This document shows, in pieces, positions 1-12,318 of a DNA stretch of 64,000 nucleotides. The notes under the pieces are model-generated. The model made no database searches and was not told the DNA's origin. It saw nothing but the letters and a program-made list of their open reading frames with translations. Made by a program: the position numbers and the translations under genes. The stretch is taken from the NCBI GenBank assembly GCA_001986395.2, contig MQVO02000007.1:1116001-1180000 (forward strand), written 5' to 3'. Source of the stretch: Irpex lacteus. Its lineage: Eukaryota > Basidiomycota > Agaricomycetes > Polyporales > Irpicaceae. Every line of letters starts with the position of its first letter. The stretch's first letter is position 1.

Positions 1-651
1 ACTCTTCAACCTTGTTTGCACTTGGGTTGATCAGGCGGATTCGCACTCATGACCCCACAGGCATGCGCTGCTCGTCGGCCACTGGCAATCCTTCTTGTGC
101 TACCCTGTACTTGTGCTGCAGGGCGAGCATAAGGAGGCTCATCATAGACCTCGGTAGACAATGGTCAGACGAAAGCTAGAAGCAGGCGCTAGAAAATCAT
201 CACATGGAAAACGACCAGTTAACGACCAGAGATACCCTAATTCCATCCAAAGATAACGAAAATCAAACTACGTGAGAGCCGGAATGTCCACCAGAAATAG
301 TACAAATCATATCATACAATATGCAGAGAAAAGCAATGAACGAAATTATCGGGATCCATTATACAGGTAATGCGAGCATGTAGAGGCTGGAATGTAGATG
401 TGTGTGAGACCAAGTGGAGTACGTGTGCGTACCGCAAAGGGAGAAGTAGACATAGGTAGGGTCGTTGAAGCACCGCAGATCCGGATATAAGGTGCATGGG
501 AAGAGAGGCGGCGGGAGAAGTGAGAAACCGAGGGGACGGCTGTAAGTAGCGTACGCAACGTTTGTTAGTAAACTCAGTCAGTCCCATGCTAAAGGAACGC
601 ACCTTAGCGCATTTCTGCTGCGTATAACATACCATCCCACACTGACCTCCA
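1..651. other. window edge, no gene recognised
   Basis: I see no exon chain that I can tie to a protein family. Short open frames on both strands look like chance. The stretch probably holds the 3' flank of the Rab4 gene and the flank of a gene outside the window. Confidence 0.5.
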
Positions 652-1759
<1,108 letters not shown>

Positions 1760-2054
1760 GACAACGTCACGAGTGTGTTTGGGTGGAGGGCGGGAAGTGC
1801 CCTTGCGGGGCGTGCTTGGTGTTCAGAGCAGCACCGACTCGGAACCAATCCGCCTCCATGATCCAGCGCCACAAAGCTTTCACGTGATGTAACTTCCCTT
1901 TTCGGCGGTTTGACGCCCACAATGAAAAGTAGCTCGCGCAGTCACTTTCATTCACCTCTGACTTTTCGTATATCAATTGCACAAGGTCGCACTCATATTA
2001 ATCCCGAGCGACGTGCATTTACTGCTACAACATGTGCTTTATGTCTCGTTCCAT

Positions 2055-3597
2055 TCACCAGCCTTTCCAGGGCACCCACACATCCTCCACCACCAAACCG
2101 ACCCCTTCACCTTCCGAGTCCACCACATAAAACCAAGGATACGCCGCCAAAGTCAGACATGCATGCTGCCCAACAATCTGCACTAGGTCTCCAACATTCA
2201 ACTTTCTCAAGTTCTGCTCGCTGGCGACATCCTGCACCAATGTGCCGTGCTCTTGCGAAATACGCCCCAGTCTCCACCCCGTCCCGATAATCTCTCCGAA
2301 CGTTCCGCTTGGTCCAGTATCTTTGCTCATCGCGATGGCTCCAGCGTCGCACAACGCTTCATCTGTTCCTCCGGCTCCTCTGCCTGGATAGTACGAGATC
2401 ACAGTAGCTAGGACGCGCTGTGCAACCCGCCGTTGGTCGACTAACCCGGTATGCAGTTGTTGAAGATCGAGTAATGGGTAGTTCCCTAGGTGTGTACATG
2501 GAAATATACAGTCTGTTAGTAATTCGACTATAGTTTAGAATGCGTACCCGCGTGCAGCTCAAGGCTTCCGTTCAGCAAGGATGCCAGTTTCTCTCGTGTT
2601 TGAGCTGTTGCGGCGTGCGCCGTCGGAGTAGAGCCAACGGCGAGCACGAATGGTGTATTTCTAGGTGCGGCGCCAGGGATTCCTGCGAGAAGCGATAGTG
2701 CAAGCCCGGCTGCGGTATTGACAGCTTCCACCTCAGTAGACAAGAATGACGACGCCTCTGGTAAGGAAGTTGACGCATAGGACTGTCCGGCATGCGTATA
2801 GAACCCGTATACGGATAACGCGGTTGAAGTGAAGACGGAAGTCAGCAATGTTTCGAAGTAAGGGGAAGTTGGTTCGAGGCCCGCACGCCTGGAGAAAAGA
2901 CTTGAGATATAAGGCAGCGATGAAGACTAGTATGTGCGTACTTGCCCCCTGCATCCACTTTAATGAATACAGACCACAGCTGAGGTGTCTCTCGTCGGCT
3001 CTCGAATTGCTCCAGGTATCGCACCTGGTCTGGATTGTCTACCAGCACGCGAACGACGGCACCGTGACGAGCCAGTTCGTCTCTCAAGCTGGCGAGGTCG
3101 GCTATCTTGTTCGGAGCCACGGGAAGGCCGTACAGGATCTACGAGTACAGTTAGGTTTCCTGCGTCATAGTTGGAAAAAATGATAACGTACGTCTTTGAC
3201 CGTCCCGTCAGCCACAAGTCCAGCTCGCACAACCTGCCATGCCTCCATCAAGGTAGACACCACAATTGCGCTTGTTTGATCGGCGCTGCTTTTCAATTGC
3301 AACCTCACGCCTTCCGCTGTCTACATACCCGTTAGCATCTATCTAGTGATAAATATGAAGGCCCACTTTATGCGTCTTGACGTGAGCGCGGAAACTGGCG
3401 CCCCATTCCTTTGCATTACTGTGCATCTTTGAACAGTTCTGTGCAAACACCGACCTGTCAATGACCACTGCGGGAGTCCTCAGGGAGCTGAGAGGTTTCC
3501 CGCGGAACTCGGCAACCAGGGCATCTTTAGAGGGTAAGTTCGCCAATGGGTATGGAGTATTTGTCTGAAAGCTGGCTGGAAGTGATGATTCTGACAT
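2055..3597 (-). CDS. DSD1: D-serine dehydratase (PLP, zinc-dependent)
   Basis: Fold-type III PLP enzyme converting D-serine to pyruvate and ammonia. The N-terminal barrel has LRTPAVVIDRSVFAQNC followed by FRAHVKTHK, which holds the PLP-binding lysine. Next come GLPVAPNKIADL and the strand VFIKVDAG. The C-terminal part carries YPGRGAGGTDEA and GQHACLTLAAYP. In the yeast enzyme the His and Cys of this last motif bind the catalytic zinc, and both are present here. About six exons. The start MSESSLPASF is the first ATG before the conserved domain. A D-threonine aldolase-like activity cannot be excluded, but the His-x-Cys pair favours eukaryotic DSD1. A RidA gene lies 1.8 kb away; RidA clears the 2-aminoacrylate such enzymes release. 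Confidence 0.88.
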
Positions 3598-4006
3598 CGT
3601 TTTCTTGTTGCAGGGTACGACTTGCCTCGATGATCGCTGAAGTTGAGTGCAAGTGTGTCATTGAACATACAGAGCGGGCACTATCCATGGGATCTCGAGC
3701 CAGTTGATCACAGTGGCTCCAAGATTATCGCAATCCGGAATGCCGGACCGCTGTATCATTGGTTTCAAGACCGAGGTACCGAGGGTCAGATAACCACCGT
3801 GGCCGGCTCGGCGGTTTAAATAGAACTGGACCTGCTTCTTCATATCGCGAAGTCTCTACTGAAATCGATAGCAGTGAAAGCACATGCTCGTGCGCCGTAA
3901 ACCATCTACGTGACTGCATTTGTCGGTCTCGATCGGCCGCCAGCTTGAACCAGTTTCTGACCAAGTTGAACGTTGAATCATCGCCTTTGCTCAAGTTCCC
4001 ATCACC
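3598..4006. promoter_or_regulatory. divergent promoter, DSD1 / esterase
   Basis: This 409-bp gap separates the starts of two genes that point apart. It contains a TATA-like TTTAAATA at 3815-3822, about 190 bp before the esterase ATG. A 61-codon open frame on the minus strand (3658-3843) resembles no family I know and is probably chance. Confidence 0.4.
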
Positions 4007-5291
4007 ATGGCCGCCACCGACGAACGCACGATTCACCAGCCCATTCACCCAGACTTACTACCAAGGCTCCTGCCAGAATATGCAGAAGTCCACAACCAAA
4101 GTGCACTCTATCAGGTACCGATCCAGGATCTACCATGGGACCCAGAGTGCCGCAAAGCACCACCTGTGCAGGGAGGATCGACGCCTCTGCAGGTTGGGTC
4201 TGTCAAAGACTACCAGTTGAGCAAGTTTCAAGTGCGCGTGTTCACGCCTGAGGGTGAAGCTCCGAAAGAAGGCTGGCCTGTATTCTTGTTCTTCCATGGA
4301 GGTACGCGATGTGCCATATACTTAGTGCTGTCCACTTATCTGTGCATTAGGTGGATGGACACTCGGTAACATTAACACGGAGAACGCATTTTCCAGCAAT
4401 ATCTGCAAACGTGCGTGGCTGCATATAATGACACAGTGTCAGTGCTTTACGAACTGAATGCAGGTGCGAACTGCGTGGTCGCTTCTGTCGACTATCGTCT
4501 GGGTCCAGAAGAGCCTTACCCTGCCGCTGTCGAAGATGCTGAAGAGTCCCTTCACTGGGTTGTCAGCCATGCTCAAGAGCTAAACGTTAATCTCGCTAAA
4601 TACGCCGTTGGTGGCTCCTCTAGGTTTGCCACATTCTCTGTTCCACACATTCACAAGATACTTACCATTGCCAACAGCGGAGGAAATTTGGCAGCGATAC
4701 TCACCCACAAAGCCGCGCTTGCGAACCCACCTATCCCACTCGTTTTCCAACTGCTGGTCGTCCCGGTAACAGACAACACCGCCTCGCCGACCGACATCCG
4801 TTACCCGTCCTGGCAAGAATGCGCAAACACCCTAGCCCTCGTCCCAAAGAAGATGCTGTGGTTCAAGAACAATTACTCCCCCAACCCCGAAGATTGGACC
4901 AAGTGGGACAACTCACCCATTTTCGCGCCCGAAGAGACCTTCAAGAAGGCGCCACCAGCGTGGATTGGCGTTGCTGAGTTGGATATCCTGCGTGATGAAG
5001 GGCTGGCGTACGGCGAGAAGCTGAAGAAGGCCGGGGTCCCCGTCGAGACTAAGGTGTACAAGGGTGCCCCTCATCCGATCATGGCAATGGACGGTGCGTA
5101 CAGTATCATATGACCGTAGCTTTACCTGCTAAACCCGTGGTCGCTCGCTCTCACATGTAGGGTGAGTGCATGGTTTCACTTCTAGATCACACGTTGACTG
5201 ATCTCACTAACGACCTTTTAGTGTTCTGGGGATCGGAAGACAGCTCGTTACGGATGCTGTAGAGGCTCTCGCAAAAGCCTTCCAAGGATAG
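4007..5291 (+). CDS. alpha/beta-hydrolase (HSL/arylesterase type)
   Basis: Carboxylesterase of the hormone-sensitive-lipase group. After an N-terminal cap (MAATDERTIHQPIHPDLLP) comes the oxyanion-hole motif FHGGGWTLGN, split by an intron. The nucleophile elbow is GGSSSGGNLA, assembled across another intron. The acid and histidine of the triad are expected near AELDILRDEG and GAPHPIMAMDG. The C-terminal helix VLGIGRQLVTDAVEALAKAF is read only if two introns (5094-5160 and 5162-5221) flank a single exonic base at 5161; see findings. The elbow has Ser where many relatives have GDSAGG. The substrate is unknown and there is no signal peptide, so it is probably cytosolic. The 3' end faces RidA, 101 bp away. 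Confidence 0.85.
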
Positions 5292-5392
5292 TAATCAGTG
5301 CTTTCACCCTTCCGAAACACAAGTACCGGAGTAAATTGTATTGCACAAGAAATGCAACTATTGTACAATGATTATCACACCAAATCACTTGC

Positions 5393-6040
5393 CTAAGCTG
5401 CCGCGATTGCCTCAATCTCAACATTGACATCGAGAGGCAACCTTGCGGCACCAATGCAGGTACGTGATGGCTTCGGGTCAGGAAGAACTACAGTTCGGGG
5501 TCATGAACTGAGTAGCCGTTCAAGGGAGGATTGAGACGGTGTAACTTACGTTCGGTGTAGACTTCATTTACAGCAGCGAAGTCGTCCAAGTTTTTCAAGT
5601 AAATGTTAACCTTTACTACCTTGTCCCACGAGGATCCAGCTGCCTTCAACACTTTGCCAAGGTTGTTGAGACATTGCGCCTGAAATGCGATAAATCGTTG
5701 GCCAATCTTGTAGTCTAACCACCGATGACACTCACTGTGTGCTCCTTGATTCCCCCGGGTACGAGGTTGCCCTCGCTGTCAACTGGTGTCTGTCCACTGA
5801 GGAAGATGAGACCAGCAGCCTTTGAGGCGTGGGCTACGTTACGATTGAAAAGTCAGCCCTGTCCCTTTGTCATTAATCCGACATCCATAACTCACAGAGG
5901 AAGGGGACAGATTTTGTCTCGGTAGATGTGATTCTTTCGACAGACATGGTGGTAGAAAGGACGTACGATGTAGCGAGCGAGGGCTGAGAGCTACTGGAGA
6001 TAACGGCACACCCAACGGCTCGACGGATATCGATATCCAT
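5393..6040 (-). CDS. RidA / Mmf1 family imine deaminase
   Basis: YjgF/YER057c/UK114 protein that hydrolyses reactive enamine/imine products of PLP enzymes, such as 2-aminoacrylate. The core reads SHASKAAGLIFLSGQTPVDS, GIKEHTAQCLNNLGKVLKAA, then VVKVNIYLKNLDDFAAVNEV. It ends with PSRTCIGAARLPLDVNVEIE, holding the conserved Arg and Glu of the active site. There are at least three introns. Two in-frame starts exist: ATG at 6040 and ATG at 5947 (MSVERITSTETK). The longer one adds 31 residues with few acidic residues after position 5, possibly a mitochondrial presequence as in yeast Mmf1. The shorter form would be the cytosolic type. Which start is used is undecided. Confidence 0.87.
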
Positions 6041-6635
6041 GGGTCACTTCAGTTCATCGATCAGAGATCAGGAGACCAATTGCGCAAGGATTCGATCGTG
6101 CACACTCGAAAGACAAGCCTAAGTCCAGAACATGAATTAGCTCAACATTCTGATATCACCATATCGTGATCTCCAGATGCCAGTATTTCAAAGCACTGAT
6201 GGCTTATGAAACCTGGAAGCTCTACGCTGACGTGCGAAGAAATCAGTACCACACCAGCAGCCTGGAGAAACATACTGAATAAAGCACGCCCCGCAACGCC
6301 GAGCAAGAGTATGTGGCCTGCAACGAGGGTCCAACCATGCCAATGATGCGACATCGGCGTTCGGCTGACTGTAACAAACTAAAGACACCAATTAAGAGCA
6401 AGAACGTCTTAGCGTATCTGACAGAGCTCGCAAACCTATAATATCGGTTTCAGGACAACTTGACCACTTGAGAGGCAACGTCGGGACGTCGAAAGTCTGC
6501 ATAGCATATAATTGAGATGTACGACACCTGAACGAGAAAAATAGGAAAGCACAGCTGATGACATAGAATAACATCTTGTTTCCCTGCGACACGAAACAAA
6601 AAGAAATTAGCATCCTTTTGGCGGATCGAACACGC
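6041..6635. other. intergenic: RidA promoter side, RBM39 3' flank
   Basis: Nothing coding is supported here. Both neighbours are on the minus strand, so the stretch should hold the RidA promoter and the 3' UTR of the splicing-factor gene. Small open frames have no recognisable motif. Confidence 0.45.
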
Positions 6636-8932
6636 CTATTGGTGAGCCTGCATGATAGCGTCAGAGATAAATGCAGCAGATATCTGTCTTCCACCAAACC
6701 AGCGGCCGTTCAATGCATCTATAGCACTCTTGGCAGACTCGACGGCATCGTATTTCACGTAGATTTCGCCCTTGACACTAATTCAGCGATTGATATGATC
6801 GAAGATGGGGAAGTCAGCATACCTGAGTCTCTTTCTCAACCTTGAGGAACTGGACACGTCCGTACTTGTCAAGCTCTGCTTTACAATCTTCAGCAAGCTC
6901 CTTATCCCAATCTGGTTCCGTTTCCCTAGACAGAATGTTTAGAGCATGGCCAACATAATGATATGATACTCACTCTTCGGGATTAAACATGTTCTTGAGC
7001 AACACCGACTTTGACTGCATGGCTGAGGGGATATTGGGCCTCGCGCTATATATGTGCACATTAAGACGGGCGGTGTTAATGAGTCTGATGATGCTTACAC
7101 AGTCTCTTGACGAACAGCAGGCTGATCGATCCTAGCAAGCTTCTGCATCAGTGCTTGTCTGGAGGCGGCATTCAGGTTACCACCTATATGCCTATCAATC
7201 ATAATATTGAACAACTGCATAGGAGATAGAGCGTACCGCCAGCCTCATCCAAGGAATCCTGCTGAGTATACTTGATGGTGCCCTTCTCGTGTACAGTGTT
7301 TACACGAAGCTAATGTAGCGTGAGCGCTGATATAGATGAAGCTACTGGAGGACTTACAGTACGGCCAGCCAACTCGAAACCTTCCATCTGCTCAAGGGCC
7401 ATCTTGGCATCCTCTGCCCTCTTGTACCTGAAAGATATCTTAACTGACTGTAAGCGATTGGAAATCATGAGACGCACTGGACAAAAGCATAGCCTTTGCT
7501 ACGTCCGGTGATGGGGTCCCTGTGAAGATCTACGAATTCTAACTCGCCGAATGGCTCAAAGACCTGTTTGATATCCGACTCAGTGAGGTTGAAATGTAAC
7601 GAGCCCACGTATAACCTAAATATGGATTAATATCCTTCGGAGAATGAGCATGTTGAGAACTCACTGCATGCCGCCATGGGGTGCCCTGACACCTGGTGGC
7701 AAATTGAGACTACAGTCATATCAGTAAAATGGTCACTACATGCGGAAGTATGTCACACCTATCGCCTGCATGAGTTTTGTTTCTTTCGGCTTCAGTAGGT
7801 TGAATGTGAATAGGTAGACCCATGACAAGTGTTCCACTCAAGGAGATAGCTTTGTCAACTAGTTCCATGGTGCGGAACTCGACATAACCGATACTGGTAA
7901 CGAATCAGCTAAGATTGTAGGCGTATCTAGGGAGGACTCACCCCTTGGAACGTCTGGAAATCCTATCAGTGACAATTCGAGAATCCATGACGGCACCTTC
8001 TCCTAGTTTATCTTCAAAAAAGTATCCTAAGTCCCGAGCAGTCAATCGAGCAGCCAGCTGGGATACAAAAACCGAACGGGCTTCTGAATCGTCTTCCCGC
8101 GGTTCATCATTGAGAGGGTCGTCAGGAGGCGCCTCATATGACGGAGAAGTGCGCCTATAAGCATGTCAGATGTGGCCATCTGGTAAACGGGGAAGGATCA
8201 ACCTACCTTGGTCGTTCGACTTCAGCCGAACGGTCACGAGTGCTTCCCCGACGATAGCGAGGCACATCCGCGACCTCGTCCCTTGGATCACGAGACCTAG
8301 ATGGTCGGTCTGAATACCTACGGTCGGGTTCGCGAGACCTTTCACGACGTCGACGAGGACTGTCGCCTAACGGAGGTGGAGGAGCGGGCAATCCAGCGGA
8401 CGCAGGAGGTTCTGGCAAAGAAGAGTCTGGGCCATCGTCGCCACGCTTTCTCTTGCTACGCTCATCCAGAAGTTCGTCTTCTTCACGTCTACGCCTCTTC
8501 TCCCTATAATCGCGGTCTTCCCGTTCGCGGTCTCTATCACGGTCGCCACGGTCTCTATCGCTTCGATGACGCTCGCCATCACGTTCTCGTCTTCTATCCC
8601 GCTCACGGTCCCTGTCGTAGTCCCTGTCCCGGTGAGAACCCCCGCGAGACCTGTCTCCTCTCTCTCTGCTGCGGCGCCGTTCATCCACATCATCACGATC
8701 CCTGCGTCGGTCACGCCTATCCCTGTCTCTCTCGCGCTCTCGAGAACGAGAACGGTGCGAGCGACGGGTCCGATGAGTCTCGGTAGAATGATTCCGAGAC
8801 CTGGAATTCCGGTACAATTGTAAAATGGGGAGGCTGCAGCAGATTTTGAGACTGAACTTACGACTTTGACCTTCTATCCGGAGAAGGAGGCCTATCGACA
8901 TCCATTTTTGCAGCAGTCGGTGGGGAAGACAT
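6636..8932 (-). CDS. RBM39/Rsd1-type splicing factor, RS domain plus three RRMs
   Basis: Nuclear SR-like protein. It begins MSSPPTAAKMDVDRP, then a long Arg/Asp/Glu/Ser-rich region (repeats such as RERERDRDRRDRRRDRD). RRM1 is RSVFVSQLAARLTARDLGYF through GYVEFRTMELVDKAI. RRM2 contains LYVGSLHFNLTESDIKQVF and KGYAFVQYKRAEDA. The C-terminal RRM contains VLLKNMFNPEE, EIYVKYDAVESAKSAIDALN and GRWFGGRQISAAFIS, typical of a U2AF-homology motif that binds ULM peptides. This order fits RBM39/CAPER in animals and Rsd1 in fission yeast, which link U2AF to the spliceosome. At least ten introns. One acceptor near the C-terminus (…TGTCAAG before GGCGAAATC) is AAG, unusual but needed for the frame. Confidence 0.88.
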
Positions 8933-9280
8933 GGCGAGTAATGACGAGATAACCTTGGTGTGTAAGTTTTGAGGAGGCGGTCTTTGGCCAAGGAAGGCTG
9001 CGTGACGTGTGGGAGCGTGACGGGCTACAAACACTGTGACGACCTACTGTCACATCCTTGGCCTCAACACAGGCGCTTGAATTCTGATTTCGTTCAAAAA
9101 TCGGCACTTCGAATTCGAATAAGTGAATGCGCATCCTTTTTTTCAACGTACAAGGCTATACTGTACGCGCCAGTTTGCCGCAACTTCATCATCAGGCCGT
9201 GCACCAGAATTGAAACATATAATATATTCAGGTATGTGTGCCAATATCTCTCGTACTTTCTATTAATCTTCTGTCGAAAA
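8933..9280. other. intergenic: splicing-factor promoter
   Basis: The gap holds the upstream region of the splicing factor and the 3' flank of the KARI-like gene. I see no coding exon. Confidence 0.45.
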
Positions 9281-10679
9281 CTATAGCAAGCCAGCAAGTC
9301 TGGCCCTCACTCGCTTTTCAGCCTCACCCAATTCGCTCTTGCCATGCTCGGTGTATAATTTGTTCAACGGATTCGCTTCGCCCTCCTTCTCGAGATCCTC
9401 TTCGATGGCACTGAATTCCCGCTGGAATTTCCCATTCAACACCTGATTGTAGAGGATCTCCTTAAAGTGAGCACGGATGGCGCTGCCGTCGAGCTTGAGA
9501 GCACCATTCAGCTGTCCGTATTGTGATACAGTTGAGTGGTGCTTGAGCTGTTCCACATCAAATAAGTCCATCATGAACCGCACAAGGAGCGACGAACACC
9601 AACCTGAGTGATAAAGCCCTCCTCTGCCGCTCTTTCAAAGATCTCAGCTGGCTCCTTCGACATCCACCTGTATGTGCCGGCTTCTGTCAGTAGAATTACA
9701 ACAATCTAACTGTCTTTACATGCTTACATTTCGTAGCATAGCGCTTCATCGGAGCAGCCTGCCTCTTGCAGCACACTGAATGCTTCTCTGGAGACTGATG
9801 TCAGTGCATGGACTGAACCCGTCAATATATGCACCTACTTGAACAATGTGATGATGTTCGGCCACAGGGCTTGCTCGGCGAATAGGTCCATAGCAGTCTC
9901 CTCTCTGGCCGACGAAGCAATAGCACCAGCCTTGGTAGCACCGATGGCCCGAGACAGCGCGAGGGCAATGGGGAACCCCTTCCCAGTGCCATCTTGCTCA
10001 ACCGACACAAAGCACGGGAAGCCCTTGCCCTTCTCGTATAGACTTCGGACTGACGAACCAATCATTCTAGCATATTCTCAGTCCTCATGAACCACTCTAC
10101 TGTAAATGTTAACATACCTAGGGGCAACCATGACGACGTTCTGTGTTGGCTTGAAGTTCAAGAGCTTGTAATAGACATTATAGCCACTGGCAACAACGAT
10201 CGTCACGTCCGGTTTCAGCGATGGCGCAAACTCTTCGTTGAATACGCGAGGTTGGACCTGGTCTGGGATCAACAGGAACAAGACTGGACAACACAGGTGA
10301 GGACGTGTAATTGACCGTTTACAACCCCACTTACTGTCTGCAGCCTGGGCAGCTTTGGGAAAGTCATGTTCGACATTAAAGCCCTTGGACTTCGCGTCTT
10401 CTGCGTAAGAGTCGGGACGGTTGGCGACGATGATCTTGTCGTTCGGGATGCCGGAATCCCGTAGGTTCTGTGCTTGCGCTGCTCCCTGATTACCAAAGCT
10501 AGGGGAAAGCGTGAGATAAAGCTCTACACTTAACCGGTCTACATACCCAAGGAACACAATCGTCTTATCACTTAAGACCGCGAGGTCTGCATCGGAGTCG
10601 TAATAACTGATTGCTCTCTTGATCAGTGACAATCCCAAAATACATGAAGACGCAGAACTCACATCTTTGCGGAGGGCAT
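9281..10679 (-). CDS. divergent ketol-acid reductoisomerase-like protein (bacterial class I type)
   Basis: About 341 residues, the size of bacterial class I KARI. It starts MPSAKIYYDSDADLAVLSDK, the typical bacterial N-terminus, without a mitochondrial presequence. The Rossmann part has FLGFGNQGAAQAQNLRDSG (GxGxxG intact, NADPH-binding expected). The KARI knotted domain is recognisable by MDLFAEQALWPN (normally DLFGEQ) and STVSQYG. Several otherwise invariant residues appear changed: AHGF is ASGY (His to Ser), APKGPG is APRMIG (Lys to Arg), and the second Glu of the ExxxE pair is Ser (YEMWMSKE). Standard KARI catalysis is therefore doubtful. Six or seven introns show long residence in a fungal genome. 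Fungal Ilv5 is a different, longer mitochondrial protein. Function unknown. Confidence 0.82.
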
Positions 10680-11199
10680 CGTGAAAGCTCGAGTTGGTGT
10701 GAAAGAGATGGGGTATAGTTGTATGATTCTCCTCTTCCTGGGTAGCTTATATTCTGACATGAATCACAGTACTCTTCTCGGCCGAGCGGTATCCCCGGGG
10801 AGCCTATGTCCCCATTACAGCAAGACTACCACGGTCAAGAAACAACTGCACCTGCTCATCTGTCCCTCTGACGTTCATGCAGAGTTCACGCTGTCCCTGT
10901 GATGAGCGTAGGACGCGTTCATTGGACTGACGCCGGACCGGTGGACCGTCTCGGAGTCTGTTCTGTTCATCCCCAGGTCATGCACACCGTATACTCAAGC
11001 CAAATGGCCTGAAGATGGATGTTTGAGATGGAAGCGTTGGACTGATCAGAGCTAAGTCATCGATCGTTCACGCGAGCCCCGCAAAGGTACATATTCTACC
11101 CCGCACATCCTACCCCAGACTACCGGATTGCCGTTGGTCTGCCCAGGCTTTACAACATACCCGCGAGGGCCACTCCCTATCTATCGCCACCGTGTTAGT
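10680..11199. promoter_or_regulatory. divergent promoter, KARI-like / rhamnose dehydrogenase
   Basis: A 520-bp gap between two head-to-head genes. Near its middle, 10934-10954, there is a cluster of CCG/CGG triplets with GGACCG repeated directly at 8-bp spacing (10935-10940 and 10943-10948). ATTGG, an inverted CCAAT box, lies at 10921-10925. Such triplets are typical of zinc-cluster (Zn2Cys6) factor sites, but no factor can be named. Confidence 0.35.
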
Positions 11200-12266
11200 A
11201 TGACTCTGTTGACAGGCAAAGCGGTGTGCATCACCGGAGCGTCGAGGGGCATTGGACGGGCTTGCGCGATAGAGAGCGCAAAGTACGGTGCAACTGGGCT
11301 CATCCTGCATTACTACGGGGATAGCGAAACGGAGAGCGAGGTCAACGTACTGAAGCAGGAGATAGAGAAGGAGTACCCTCACAGCAAGGTCGTTGTGGTA
11401 CCAGGTGATATCGCTGATTCCAAGACGTCAGTAAAGGTAAAAGGGACCGCTGCCTTGCGAGATGTCACTGACGCCTTGGTCACATAGGTGGTAGAAGCGG
11501 GCGTGAATGCTTTCGGACGCATAGGTACGCTCTAGAGGTAACTATCAGTGATAGAAAATCTTACAGTTTCTTAGATGTCCTCGTCAGCAATGCAGGGATC
11601 TGTCCCTTCGCAGAGTTCTTGACCATGCCACACGCAACATGGGATAGGACACGCGCGGTAAATCTGGACGGCACTTTCTACATCACACAAGGTAAGAGGC
11701 TTCTCACTATGACTCTATAGAGGTATATATTACTCACCTGCGTTATATTGATACTAGCTGTCGCAAATCAAATGAAAAGTCAGACCCCTCAAGGAGGTTC
11801 CATCATTGGTTTATCCTCCATCTCGGCTCTTGTGGGAGGAGAGCTGCAATGGTGAGATAAGATGTTTGTACAGTCTGACTTATCTGATAATCCCCATCAT
11901 GGCAGCCACTACACTCCCACGAAGGCTGGTATTCTGTCGTTGATGCAGAGCTGCGCAGTCGCGTTAGGAAAGTATAACATCCGTGCAAACGCGGTCCTTC
12001 CGGGCACCATTGCCACTGACATCAACAAAGAGGACCTGGCGGATGATGTAAAAAGGGAAGGGATGATCAAAAGAACATGTTTGGGTCGACTGGGCGGTAC
12101 GTCCTTCCTAACGTCCGCGTGGAAAGTAAGACACAGCTGACGTTCAACACTCACAGTCCCAGATGACATCGCAGGCCCAGTAGTCTTTCTCGCCAGTGAC
12201 CTCGCAAAATACGTAACAGGGGCATCCTTATTAGTAGACGGAGGCCTGCTTGTAAACCTACAGTGA
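11200..12266 (+). CDS. LRA1: SDR, probable L-rhamnose 1-dehydrogenase
   Basis: Short-chain dehydrogenase of about 260 residues. The nucleotide-binding motif is [16 protein letters not shown] is present in [11 protein letters not shown]. The catalytic Ser is in [12 protein letters not shown] and the Tyr-Lys pair in CHYTPTKAG. The end DGGLLVNLQ and the segments [10 protein letters not shown] and [19 protein letters not shown] match fungal L-rhamnose 1-dehydrogenase as I remember it; that enzyme opens the non-phosphorylating rhamnose route. Six exons with GT-AG introns. The start MTLLTGKAV is the first ATG. The rest of the LRA pathway is not visible here. Other sugar-oxidising SDRs are the main alternative. 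Its 3' end is 52 bp from the cupin stop. Confidence 0.78.
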
Positions 12267-12318
12267 TCAATCTTTTCTTCCCCTCTTGCCTGCACTACTC
12301 TGCTGTCTCTTGTTTCCT

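Noticed and set aside
2866..2890. GGTTCGA-like tRNA T-loop
   Set aside because: It lies within D-serine dehydratase coding and intron sequence; no acceptor or anticodon stem pairs with it.
3658..3843. Small minus-strand frame between DSD1 and the esterase
   Set aside because: Sixty-one codons without a motif, inside a divergent promoter; likely chance.
8301..8786. 161-codon plus-strand frame
   Set aside because: It is the antisense shadow of the Arg/Asp-rich region of the splicing factor; repeats of CGG/TCC-type codons keep it open.
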